This document shows, in pieces, positions 1 to 7,310 of a DNA stretch of 64,000 nucleotides. Source of the DNA: Agathobaculum sp. NTUH-O15-33 (GTDB taxonomy: Bacteria > Bacillota > Clostridia > Oscillospirales > Butyricicoccaceae); the NCBI RefSeq assembly GCF_033193315.1, contig NZ_CP136187.1, positions 3,293,501 to 3,357,500 of the forward strand, given 5' to 3'. Position numbers and translations under genes: made by a program. The notes under the pieces were generated by a model. That model was not told the origin of the DNA. It did not search any database and saw only the letters and a program-made list of their open reading frames with translations. Every line of letters begins with the position of its first letter. Within the stretch, counting starts at the first letter, position 1.

Positions 1-269
1 GGGTTACATTCGTACTGTAAAAACGTCAGGGATGCGAGCGAGCGCACCTTGCACACGCGCAGCTCACCCGGGCCAGCCTCCGGGTTCACCCCCGCGTAGC
101 AGAACATCAGTCGTGCGGCGAGCGAGCAGATATGATCCGTCTGTTCGGCGCGTGTGCTCTCGCCGAGCGGCAGCACGCAGGGGGTATCCCCGCACAGCGC
201 ACGGCAGCGCAGCTTGTCCAGTAAACGATCCACCAGTTCTATACGGTTCTCAACCACGCTTACGTCCAC
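1..269 (-). CDS. Hypothetical protein, partial (runs off left edge)
   Basis: An open frame without stops runs from a GTG at 269 to the window edge (about 89 residues seen). The start is supported by a GGAAGGGGGCG-type ribosome site just upstream, inside the end of the ClpX-like gene, which it overlaps by about 20 bases. The protein begins VDVSVVENRIELVD and is rich in Leu, Arg and Cys. I recognise no family. Its position as third gene of the unit transcribed from the promoter at 2112-2140 suggests it works with the ClpX-like and GIY-YIG-like proteins. No function can be assigned. Confidence 0.55.
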   Translation of the reverse strand, partial: MDVSVVENRIELVDRLLDKLRCRALCGDTPCVLPLGESTRAEQTDHICSLAARLMFCYAGVNPEAGPGELRVCKVRSLASLTFLQYECN

Positions 270-1428
270 GCGATCCGCCCCCTTCCAATTGCTCGACGGT
301 GATGCGAATGCTCTTGCTCTCCGACATATCGAACAGCTGGCTTGCGATCAGCTGTTCCAGCCATCCGCGCAGACCACGCGCGCCCGTACTGGTTTCGTGG
401 GCGAGTTCAGCTAATTTCGCGGCGGCGGCGGGCTCTAAGGTGAGATCTATGCCGAGCTGACTGAAAAACGCGCCGTACTGAGCCGCTACTGAGCCGTCTG
501 CTTCCGTCAGGATGCGTACGAGGTCGGGAGCGCCCAGCGGAAGAATCGGTGCAAGCACTGAGATTCTGCCAATCAGCTCTGGTTCAACGCCGTAGGTCAT
601 GAAATCAGCGGAAACGGCCTGCGTAATCAAGTTTTTCGTGTTTTCCTGCGCCTTGCCGAGCGGCTGACTGCCGAAACCGATCGCGCGCTCACCGCTGTGC
701 AGCCGCGTGGAGATCACCTCGTCCAGCCCGGGAAACGCACCCGCGAAGATGAAAAGCAGGCCGGACACGTCAAGCTCTGCAGTTTCCTGCTTGTTTTCCA
801 CCGTCACCACGCCGCCCTCCAGCATCGTCAAAAAGGCGTGCTGCGTACCGCGCTGGTACGCCTGCCGGTCGCCGCCGCCGTGCGCGGACAGCTTGTCAAA
901 CTCGTCCACGAACACGACCGCGTGTTCTGCTTGGCTGCGGGTTTTGGCGGCGTGCAGTACATTGAAAACAATCTCCTGCACATCACGCCCCTTATAGCCG
1001 GTTTCAGAGAACGTTGTCGCGTCCACGCGGACGAAGGGCACGTCCAGCAGCTTTGCTGCGCATTGCGCGAGATAGGTCTTGCCGCAACCGGTCGGGCCGT
1101 ATAGCAGCACATGCGCGGGTGGTACAGCGGTGTTGCCGCGCAGCCGCTGCGCGTGCTTCCAAAGCGCGACGGACAGCGCCTTCTTCGCTTCTCTCTGACC
1201 GATGACCGACTTGTCCAACTCCTCCGCGAATTCACGCGGGGTTTGGGGAGCGGACATGGCTGGCTGCACTGCAGCTGGAACGGGCTTAGCGGAAAAACAG
1301 CGCAGCGCGGTTTCTGCGCAGGACTTGCACAGATAGATGTCTTTTCCACACTCCACTAGATTACCCATACCCGGCAATGCTGCCACCTTGCAGACCGCGC
1401 ACTGCTTGGGACGGCGCGCGCGGCTCAT
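250..1428 (-). CDS. ClpX-like AAA+ unfoldase with zinc finger
   Basis: A 392-residue protein with the ClpX layout. The N-terminal zinc-binding module has Cys10, Cys13, Cys34 and Cys37. Walker A is GPTGCGKT (111-118), Walker B is VFVDEFDK with Asp175 and Glu176, a ClpP-docking IGF tripeptide sits at about 250-252, and a sensor-2 GARGLR motif lies near the C-terminus. The first pore loop reads GYKG (144-147) where housekeeping ClpX has GYVG, so substrate gripping may differ. ClpX feeds unfolded proteins to ClpP; here the IGF loop suggests the same, but the sequence is divergent and the setting accessory, so it is probably a paralogue rather than the chromosomal clpX. The ATG at 1428 is chosen because it forms an ATGA overlap with the upstream gene. 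Confidence 0.85.
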   Translation of the reverse strand: MSRARRPKQCAVCKVAALPGMGNLVECGKDIYLCKSCAETALRCFSAKPVPAAVQPAMSAPQTPREFAEELDKSVIGQREAKKALSVALWKHAQRLRGNTAVPPAHVLLYGPTGCGKTYLAQCAAKLLDVPFVRVDATTFSETGYKGRDVQEIVFNVLHAAKTRSQAEHAVVFVDEFDKLSAHGGGDRQAYQRGTQHAFLTMLEGGVVTVENKQETAELDVSGLLFIFAGAFPGLDEVISTRLHSGERAIGFGSQPLGKAQENTKNLITQAVSADFMTYGVEPELIGRISVLAPILPLGAPDLVRILTEADGSVAAQYGAFFSQLGIDLTLEPAAAAKLAELAHETSTGARGLRGWLEQLIASQLFDMSESKSIRITVEQLEGGGSRGRKRG

Positions 1429-2051
1429 ATCGCCGCCTGCTTTCCTCGATGCGTCTTTTCGTAGGCGGATTCGAGGTATTTCTCCGGAATACCGTCCAGC
1501 AAGCACAGGCGCAGAGTTTCGGACACCTCGGTGTCGTGATCAAAGGCGTAGGCCTTCAAAGCGGCGATGAGCACGTTGTTTAAGTAGTAGGTGCGCCGGA
1601 TCATATCCGCTTCAGCGTATTTATGCACGCGGTCTATAGGCAAATCGAGACCAGCGACAGCCTGTAGGATCATCTCGCGGCTAATGCTGCTGAGCTGGGA
1701 CAGGCTGCCGTTGAACAGGCCGCGCGTACCAAGCAGATTCATGAGCGCCTGCTCGTTGGCGAGCGCGATCTCTTTGCTCGGCGAATGGTACAGAAAAGCC
1801 ACATCAAATGAAACACGCGCAGCGTGCGTGCTCATGCGGTGCGCCACATCAGCAGTGTAGCCGACATAGAAGGGCAGCAGTCCCATGTCATCGTCCAGCG
1901 CACAGAGCACATAGTTGTAAAATGGCGCATCCTGCGTGTCCAGAAACGACAATAACGAGCTGTTGTCCTTAACACTGTCGCGCTCAATACTGCAAATGTA
2001 GCGGGCACCGTCCAGCTTTTCGGGTAGATGCATGAATTCCTTAATAGTCAT
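1425..2051 (-). CDS. GIY-YIG-like nuclease-fold protein
   Basis: A 208-residue protein starting at the ATG at 2051, which has a strong GAGGAGG site. Residues about 45-105 match the GIY-YIG core: a YNYVLCAL strand, then FYVGYTADVAHRMSTH (61-76) with Tyr62-Val-Gly and Arg72 in the expected places, and Glu100 as a candidate metal ligand. The C-terminal third (about 150-200) is predicted helical and could be a ribbon-helix-helix type DNA-binding segment, but this is weak. It is the first gene of the unit, translationally coupled to the ClpX-like gene. Whether it cuts DNA is not shown. Confidence 0.6.
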   Translation of the reverse strand: MTIKEFMHLPEKLDGARYICSIERDSVKDNSSLLSFLDTQDAPFYNYVLCALDDDMGLLPFYVGYTADVAHRMSTHAARVSFDVAFLYHSPSKEIALANEQALMNLLGTRGLFNGSLSQLSSISREMILQAVAGLDLPIDRVHKYAEADMIRRTYYLNNVLIAALKAYAFDHDTEVSETLRLCLLDGIPEKYLESAYEKTHRGKQAAI

Positions 2052-2094
2052 TATTTGTTCCTCCTCACACATTTTGAAACAATATAGTGTATGA

Positions 2095-2132
2095 TGTTTC
2101 GCTATGGTGTTATCATACACCATAGCGAAACA
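2095..2132. promoter_or_regulatory. Perfect palindromic operator
   Basis: TGTTTCGCTATGGTGT (2095-2110) and its exact reverse complement (2117-2132) flank the 6-base spacer TATCAT. Related half-sites lie at 2178-2193 (TGTTTCAGTATGGTAT), over the promoter of the opposing gene, and on the minus strand near 2066-2082. The arrangement suggests one repressor controlling both divergent transcripts. The adjacent small HTH protein is the obvious candidate. Confidence 0.75.
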
Positions 2133-2140
2133 CATGTCAA
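2112..2140 (-). promoter_or_regulatory. Promoter of the GIY-YIG/ClpX-like operon
   Basis: Read on the minus strand, TTGACA (2140-2135), a 17-base spacer and TATGAT (2117-2112). This is close to the sigma-70/SigA consensus and lies about 60 bases before the first start codon. The perfect palindrome at 2095-2132 covers the spacer and -10, so a bound repressor would block RNA polymerase. Confidence 0.8.
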
Positions 2141-2177
2141 CACTATAATAAATAATTTTATTTGGATTTGAATATAT

Positions 2178-2201
2178 TGTTTCAGTATGGTATTCTATAA
2201 T
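2178..2201 (+). promoter_or_regulatory. Half-operator and -10 of the small HTH gene
   Basis: A TATAAT at 2196-2201 sits 17 bases before the ATG at 2218. The half-operator at 2178-2193 abuts it. No good -35 is visible, so the promoter may be weak or activated. Confidence 0.5.
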
Positions 2202-2217
2202 AAAAGAGGTGGCGTAA

Positions 2218-2433
2218 ATGACAAGCGAGAATATTCGTAATGAAGTAAAAGCCTATATCGCCCAAAGCGGCTGGACATTAACCGATATTGTAAAAGAGTG
2301 GAACGCACGGCACAGCGAGCAAACCACAACACAGAATATATCCAATAAGCTTTCTCGCGGAACGATTAAATACAGCGAGATCAAAGAAATCGCAGATATT
2401 ATCGGATATCAGATACAGTGGACACAAAAGTAA
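2218..2433 (+). CDS. Small helix-turn-helix regulator
   Basis: 71 residues with an AGAGGTGG ribosome site just ahead of the ATG. The sequence MTSENIRNEVKAYIAQSGWT, followed by a helical segment with NISNKLSRGTIKYSEIKEIA, resembles compact one-domain HTH proteins common in Firmicutes mobile regions. The second helix pair (about residues 20-65) would be the DNA reader. It lies divergent from the GIY-YIG/ClpX-like unit and next to the palindromic operator, so I infer it regulates itself and that unit. An antitoxin-type role is possible but no toxin is seen. Confidence 0.65.
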   Translation: MTSENIRNEVKAYIAQSGWTLTDIVKEWNARHSEQTTTQNISNKLSRGTIKYSEIKEIADIIGYQIQWTQK

Positions 2434-2582
2434 AAAATGGAACAAATGTAATCGTCAAAGGCACGGATGATGGCGGTTGCATCGAGGTATATTCCTCCTT
2501 AAAGCATTTATTTATTGTGGTGGAATGTCACTTAACCATCAAAAATACCATAGAGCATGCCAAAGCGCATAACGCAAAATAG
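2418..2582 (+). CDS. Possible small overlapping gene
   Basis: A 54-codon frame opening with GTG inside the last codons of the small HTH gene (16-base overlap) and closing in the terminator stem. The product would contain VKNGTNVIVKGTDDGG and a mixed hydrophobic/charged C-terminal half. There is no separate ribosome site, so translation would have to be coupled. I recognise no family, and it may simply be a chance frame. Confidence 0.3.
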   Translation: MDTKVKNGTNVIVKGTDDGGCIEVYSSLKHLFIVVECHLTIKNTIEHAKAHNAK

Positions 2583-2620
2583 TAAGAAGTCTCGACGAAA
2601 ACTCGTCGAGACTTCTTACT
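2581..2620. terminator. Bidirectional terminator between convergent genes
   Basis: Perfect 18-base inverted repeat (arms 2581-2598 and 2603-2620) with a 4-base loop. It separates the plus-strand HTH unit from the minus-strand XRE gene and contains the stop codons of both sides. No long T-run follows, so efficiency is uncertain. Confidence 0.7.
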
Positions 2621-2831
2621 ATTCCGGCAATTCATCTGTGATAGTAAACAACTCGTTCGGCGTACATTTCAGTAATCGGCAGATCGTTTCGATATTTTCA
2701 TACCGAATGGATGCCGTTTGGTTATTTACCATGCGGCTAAAATTCTGATAGCTCATTCCGAGTTGCTTATACAGCCAATACTTTGTATGCCCGGCCTGCT
2801 CTAAAAGTGGTAACACATTCAAACGAATCAT
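2619..2831 (-). CDS. XRE-family transcriptional regulator
   Basis: 70 residues almost entirely made of a Cro/C1-type HTH: MIRLNVLPLLEQAGHTKYWL, then QLGMSYQNFSRMVNN as the recognition helix, and a C-terminal CTPNELF typical of the small XRE group. The ATG at 2831 is preferred over an upstream ATG because GGAGG lies 6 bases ahead of it. It is divergent from the surface-protein genes starting at 2975. Matching sites at 2851-2871 and 2911-2930 lie over both promoters, so it very likely represses itself and those genes. Confidence 0.85.
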   Translation of the reverse strand: MIRLNVLPLLEQAGHTKYWLYKQLGMSYQNFSRMVNNQTASIRYENIETICRLLKCTPNELFTITDELPE

Positions 2832-2850
2832 ATCCAACCTCCACAATGCC

Positions 2851-2930
2851 TAATGTAATAATTAGATATTATGCGAGGTTTATACTTGACATATAGACTT
2901 TTACATCAGATAATGTAATCATTGGATACA
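2851..2930. promoter_or_regulatory. Divergent promoter with paired XRE operators
   Basis: Two direct repeats, TAATGTAATAATTAGATATT (2851-2870) and TAATGTAATCATTGGATACA (2911-2930), lie 60 bases apart. Plus strand: TTGACA (2886-2891), 17 bases, GATAAT (2909-2914), with the second repeat overlapping the -10. The first repeat sits just before the XRE start codon. Confidence 0.75.
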
Positions 2931-2974
2931 GCATTAACAGAACGTGCTCTCACAAATGAAAGGGGATAATACAA

Positions 2975-3751
2975 ATGAAAAGAAATTACTTAATTAAACG
3001 GATCGTGTGCATGACTGCGGTAACATTGCTCATTAGTACGCTCACCTTTTCGGCGACAGCGGCTTCGCTATTTGTACGTACAATCAATGCACAGTTTGGC
3101 GTGAGCATCAAATTAAACGGCAAAAACTTTATCCCGACAGACGTGAACGGCAAAACGGCCGAACCCATGATCGTTAATGGCACGACCTATCTACCGGTGC
3201 GTGCCGTCGCCGAGGCGGCCGGCTTCCACGTTGACTGGAATGGGGAAACGTATACGGTCAGCTTAAGCAACCGCGAGGATGGCGAGTGGATAGCTGTGGA
3301 TAGCGAGTGGATTCGAGATATGAACAAAGCGGATTTTCTTGGCGTAACCACTTATCTTTGTGACTTTACCACAGATGTCTCATTACTCAAAAAATTGAGC
3401 GGACAAGATTATGTTTCAGGATTTGCTTTCAGTGACACATATGCTAGAAATCAGGGCTGCTCTATCGCCTTGCCAATCAAAAAGAATTACCACAATATTC
3501 GCTTTGAAATTGCGGAGGTATATGTCGCAACAGCTGTTGATGGAGAAATCACGAAGCTGTCCATCACAGATAGCGACACTAATGTCGTATACAAGCAGTG
3601 TGAGCTTTTGGCAGGAAACAATATTATTGAAGCAGATATCAGCGGCGCAGAGCGTATCACTATCAGCATAGATCCTTCGGATACCGAGCGAAAGAATTGG
3701 ACAGCTGACTCCGCCAGCACATTTGCCCTTGGCAATATGCAGCTACGATAA
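2975..3751 (+). CDS. Secreted protein with copper amine oxidase-like stalk domain
   Basis: 258 residues. A cleavable signal peptide spans residues 1-30 (positive MKRNYLIKR, hydrophobic TAVTLLISTLTF, cleavage near ATAA). Residues about 40-100 form the stalk domain found at the N-terminus of copper amine oxidases and many Firmicutes wall proteins (GKTAEPMIVNGTTYLPVRAV, then VDWNGETYTVSL). The C-terminal 150 residues are predicted beta-rich and unassigned; they resemble NPCBM-type carbohydrate-binding folds only loosely. There is no enzyme motif, so a binding or structural wall role is likely. First gene after the XRE-controlled promoter. Confidence 0.75.
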   Translation: MKRNYLIKRIVCMTAVTLLISTLTFSATAASLFVRTINAQFGVSIKLNGKNFIPTDVNGKTAEPMIVNGTTYLPVRAVAEAAGFHVDWNGETYTVSLSNREDGEWIAVDSEWIRDMNKADFLGVTTYLCDFTTDVSLLKKLSGQDYVSGFAFSDTYARNQGCSIALPIKKNYHNIRFEIAEVYVATAVDGEITKLSITDSDTNVVYKQCELLAGNNIIEADISGAERITISIDPSDTERKNWTADSASTFALGNMQLR

Positions 3752-3774
3752 AGCAGTCTTACGGGAGAAATAAA

Positions 3775-4269
3775 GTGAATTGCTATCATCATGAAGATCG
3801 CGTTGCTGTTGGGACTTGTCAAGTATGCGGCAAAGCATTATGTAAGGAATGCGCAGGCAAGCATACTCCTTGTTTGTGCGATGAGTGTTTTGATGCTTGT
3901 CAGACAACGCTCGCAGCAGCAAAAGCACAAGCCAAAAAAGATGCAATTATTGATACGCATGCGGAGTTTGTAGGTGCACTTTTAAAGGGCCTGCTCGGCG
4001 CCGTTGGACTCACCGCGCTGTTCGGACTGTTGGGTGGCGGCAATATTATGCAAATAGCCCCTATGGGGATCGGTTTTTTCTTTGTTCCATTTGGTTGGGC
4101 AGTGCTCACTTATATTGAACAATGGCTCCCCGCATTTTTGATGGATGGCATCGTATTCTTGTTTTACCTTGTAGTCAAATTGATGCTTTCGATGTTTCTT
4201 GGTATACCTTGTTTCTTGTATCAAATCATTAAATACATCTATAAATTAGTCAAGAGAGCAAAGGACTAA
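3775..4269 (+). CDS. B-box-type zinc-finger membrane protein
   Basis: 164 residues from a GTG start with a GGGAGA site. The N-terminal 45 residues hold a Cys/His cluster (CYHHE, CQVCGKALCKEC, CLCDEC) like the B-box zinc finger common at the N-terminus of Clostridia membrane proteins. After a short Ala/Lys helix come about three hydrophobic segments (roughly 68-85, 92-115, 122-150). It is 23 bases downstream of the stalk-domain gene and probably co-transcribed. Function unknown. Confidence 0.7.
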   Translation: MNCYHHEDRVAVGTCQVCGKALCKECAGKHTPCLCDECFDACQTTLAAAKAQAKKDAIIDTHAEFVGALLKGLLGAVGLTALFGLLGGGNIMQIAPMGIGFFFVPFGWAVLTYIEQWLPAFLMDGIVFLFYLVVKLMLSMFLGIPCFLYQIIKYIYKLVKRAKD

Positions 4270-4369
4270 ACAAGTATACAACTATTAAGTTTCGTAATGC
4301 TGCGTATAGGTATCTCGATCGCATTCCCTTTTGTGCCTTGCCGCGCAGTTAGAAAGGAATATCATAACT

Positions 4370-5472
4370 ATGAAAAGGTCTATTTTTAAGTTGTCGGTGA
4401 GCATGTGCATGATAAGCATGTTTCTAGTGATGATAAGCTCTGCCGCCTACAATGATGTGCCCGCGTCGCATTGGGCCTATGCCTCTATTGAGGCAATGAC
4501 GCAAAAGGGAGTTATGAAGGGCGCAGGCGATAACCTATTCAAGCCAGAAAATGCACTGACTCGCGCGGAATTTATTACCGTGGTGACCCGCGCGATACTT
4601 TCTGATCAGATTGATGCCGTCGTGAAAGAGACTTGGTATGCTGCGAATTACAAGGTCGCTTTAGATGCCGAACTGATTCGAGAGGACGAAACGCCGGACA
4701 CCGTTAGATTTATGTCCGGTAACATCACCCGTTATGAAATGGCACGGCTTTTGGTGCGTGCTGATAAAATGTCAACAAAAACCCCGCGCTCACGGCGGAT
4801 CAATCGACTATTACTGATTATATGGAGATCCCTATTCCGTATCGCTATTTTGTGGAACAAGCCTACGCCAAAGGGCTTTTGACAGGAGATGGATTTGGCA
4901 GATTCTGTGGCAGCGAAAATATGACCCGCGCGCAGGCGGCGGTGGTTGTAGAGCGACTACTGAAGTCGGCGGAAACTAAACCGCCCTATGATCGAGATGA
5001 ATTTTTAACGGATTATCAGCGCGTGGCAAATCTCGCATGGGTATATCCGACTCGTATGCCCGAGCTCGGAGAGCATACAGAGCAGGATCTGGCCTTTATG
5101 GATGCGTGGTTTCCAAGGCTAGAGTTTGTAAACCATACCATGCACTATCGACTTCTTGATGCCGAAACACAAAAGCCGCTTTCCTATGCCACCCTTTATA
5201 TTTGGGCATATGATAATGCTGATATTGATAATGTATATTTTGTCATGCCAATTAGATCAGATAAGAACGGTGAAATCACCTTCACTCTAAAACGCAAACC
5301 CACCGAGTCTATTTCGTATCTGCTATGCGGTGCTGACCGTTGGGAGAAAAGCAACTGGAGCACAAATGTAACCGTAGGTGGAGTGAAATATGAGGGTGGT
5401 TTACAGGGCGTTGGTTTAGCAACCAAAGGCAACGAGGTTATAGAGTTGCTGTTCAGTCCAGAATTGACCTAA
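4370..5472 (+). pseudogene. SLH-domain surface protein, frameshifted
   Basis: Two abutting frames make one protein of about 367 residues. It has a signal peptide (MKRSIFKLSVSMCMISMFLV), then three SLH repeats (YNDVPASHWAYASIEAM; WYAANYKVALDAELI; YRYFVEQAYAKGLL with MTRAQAAVVVERLL) and a C-terminal domain of about 150 residues I do not recognise. SLH repeats bind pyruvylated secondary cell-wall polymer, placing it at the surface. The frame breaks inside A5 at 4777-4781: one more A restores an MSTKNPALTADQST junction. This can be a base-calling error, a true mutation, or slippage. The start at 4370 is chosen for the AAAGGA site and signal peptide. Confidence 0.75.
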
Positions 5473-5614
5473 GCGTAGTATAAATTCTTTGAACCAAAGC
5501 GCAGATGGCTTTTGTCTGCTGTAGAGTTAAAAGTGTTGGAAAACTGCAGAGACTAGATGCATAACAAGGAAATCGAATCTCTGCATTTGTTCTATTATTA
5601 ATAATTTGAAACCA

Positions 5615-6443
5615 CTATAAAATTATTAGAGTGCAAGAGTCAACTGATACTTGTGCTGAACACCAAATAATGATACCCCAAAACATCCCCTGATCGACTG
5701 GCAATCGCTCAATCAGAGAAACTGGACTACAAGGTAACGCCAGCGGAGCCGTACCGCCCCACGACAGGTGGTTGCATTTATCCCATGCGGTGCGCTTCAC
5801 TTTCCGCAGCATTGCCAGCGATAGGACGTCTCTGGGGCTTTCAAACACGGCCAGCAGGCCGCTTGACGGGTCGGAGGACAGGAGGCAGAAGTTAAACCGC
5901 TTATCGCTTCCCTGCACGTCGGCCTTGAAGTTGCCCATCGTCCCGCGCATACAGGCAAACCGGTCCTTTCCGGTCTTGTCTTTCCCTACAAACACGCAGT
6001 TGTGGTAATTCCTGCTTTCGTAGAAGATACCGGCTTTCATGCCCCGGCTGATGATCTCTGAATCAATCCCCCGGCGCTGTAAGTGCGACACGGCGGCGGT
6101 GGCGCAGCGATTGGCTTCCGACAGTACAAAGGCCCTCGACTGTTCCGGGGGCCTTGTTACCGGCTGGAAAAAAACAGGGGCGCTTTCTCCGCACGGCGTC
6201 CACAAACTCCATGCCCCGCACCTTGATAAGACAGTCACGCGCCATCTTACCACCAAAGCCCTGCGTCGTCCAGTTCCATCTTCCGATACTGATAACAAGG
6301 TTGTCATGGGTCTTTGTCCGGTATGCCTTGTCCGTGGGTCGCTTCTTTGTCAGCTCCCCCAGCTCGTAGGCTTGCAGATACGAAAGCAAATCCCACTGGT
6401 TCTCCCGGTCTATCGGTTCCCTTGTCACTCCGGGCATAGGCAA
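5615..6443 (-). pseudogene. Relic of a DUF3991/TOPRIM mobilisation-type protein
   Basis: Pieces of one protein appear in alternating minus-strand frames. The upstream piece has REPIDRENQWDLLSYLQ and WTTQGFGGKMARDCL; the downstream piece has SEANRCATAAVSHLQRRGID, KAGIFYESRNYHNCVFVG and a TOPRIM-like LLAVFESPRDVLSLA. These match the DUF3991-plus-TOPRIM proteins of Firmicutes conjugative and Tn4451-like elements. Frames change near a C5 run and a T7 run around 6140-6175, and the conserved part stops near 5690 with no normal C-terminus. I read it as a decayed remnant of a mobile element. Confidence 0.6.
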
Positions 6444-6600
6444 AACCTACTTTTACCGGCTGGAAGAAAGAAGCGGGGCGCTCCTGTCCAGCCGTTGATA
6501 GGCACAAAAAAGGACGGCCTTTTTATCAGTCGTCCCATAAGTACAGCATATTTAATTAACCTTTTTCCAGCAGGTAAGCTCTTTACCAGCTGGTAGAAAG
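6157..6600. repeat. Four copies of a TTACCnGCTGGnAnAAAG motif
   Basis: Copies at 6157-6175, 6453-6470 and 6583-6600 in direct orientation and one inverted at 6561-6577; the last two form an imperfect palindrome with a 5-base centre. One copy is inside the degenerate mobilisation gene. Clustering within 450 bases of relic DNA suggests recombination or insertion scars. No function is assigned. Confidence 0.4.
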
Positions 6601-6685
6601 AGGGGGTGCAGGGGGAGAAAACACTGGCTTTCCCCGTCTGCTTGTAAATGGGCGCACTTTCCCCCTTATAATGAAACTATCGGTT

Positions 6686-7048
6686 TTATGCGCCGTCCTG
6701 CTCGGCCTTGTAGTCCTCTATGGCGTCGTCATGGTCCAGCAGGAATGAAAAAAGGAAGTACCCCCGCGCTTCCGGGTGACCGGATAGCTGTTCCACATCT
6801 TCCGGGAACGGCAGGCCCAGCACACCGTACAGCGTCCGCAGCGCTTCCAGCATTTCGGTTTCCCGTCCGTCTGCGTAAAGACCGGACAAGAGCGTATATA
6901 TTTGGTCGGTCGTGTCCGTGTCACCATTCGTGACCGTCCAGAGCATTTCCACAAACGGCGGGGTATGCGCCCCGGAAATCAGGTTGATCTTGTCCTTGAC
7001 AATCTCCCCGGGCGGTCACAATACCCCCTTATCAATCAATTCTTGCAT
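6686..7048 (-). pseudogene. Mobile-element hypothetical protein with in-frame stop
   Basis: An ATG at 7048 has an excellent AAGGAGG site and opens MQELIDKGVL, then meets TGA (7018-7016). The same frame continues without another stop through PPGEIVKDKINLISGAH and TPPFVEMLWTVTNGDTD to 6686, about 120 codons in all. The good ribosome site and the smooth continuation indicate one gene broken by a nonsense change. A shortened product could only start at the GTG/ATG codons near 6952-6946. The family is not recognised; the neighbourhood is that of the decayed mobilisation gene. Confidence 0.5.
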
Positions 7049-7249
7049 GTCTGTTTGCCTCCTTTTTCGTGTTGCCCGTGGTGCCCAACCTTACAAAAAC
7101 ACGTTATTAGGAGCCTTGACACGATATTGTGGGATTTTGAGAAAAAGCCCATTTCATGAGGGTTTGCGGGGCTTATTTATGAGAAGTCCCGCCGCCTTTT
7201 GCCGGGTTATTCCGGTATCAGACAATAAAAAATCTATCCCTATAATAAT

Positions 7250-7292
7250 ACAGAGACCATATATCCCTGTTTCGGGGACATCTGGCCTCTGT
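7250..7292 (-). terminator. Terminator of the SLH-arylsulfotransferase gene
   Basis: Hairpin with arms ACAGAGACCA... and ...TGGCCTCTGT closing on ATCCC/GGGGA with a short loop. On the minus strand it follows the stop at 7311 by about 20 bases and runs into AT-rich DNA with a T-run at about 7230. Confidence 0.5.
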
Positions 7293-7310
7293 ATATAAAC
7301 TTAGTAGGCG

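Noticed and set aside
4777..4785. Programmed -1 frameshift in the SLH gene
   Set aside because: A slip on ACA-AAA-ACC is possible, but there is no true X-XXY-YYZ heptamer or stimulatory hairpin, and similar breaks occur in ppdK and others, so a sequencing error is likelier.
7016..7018. Selenocysteine at the in-frame TGA
   Set aside because: No hairpin of SECIS type follows and the neighbouring element is decayed.
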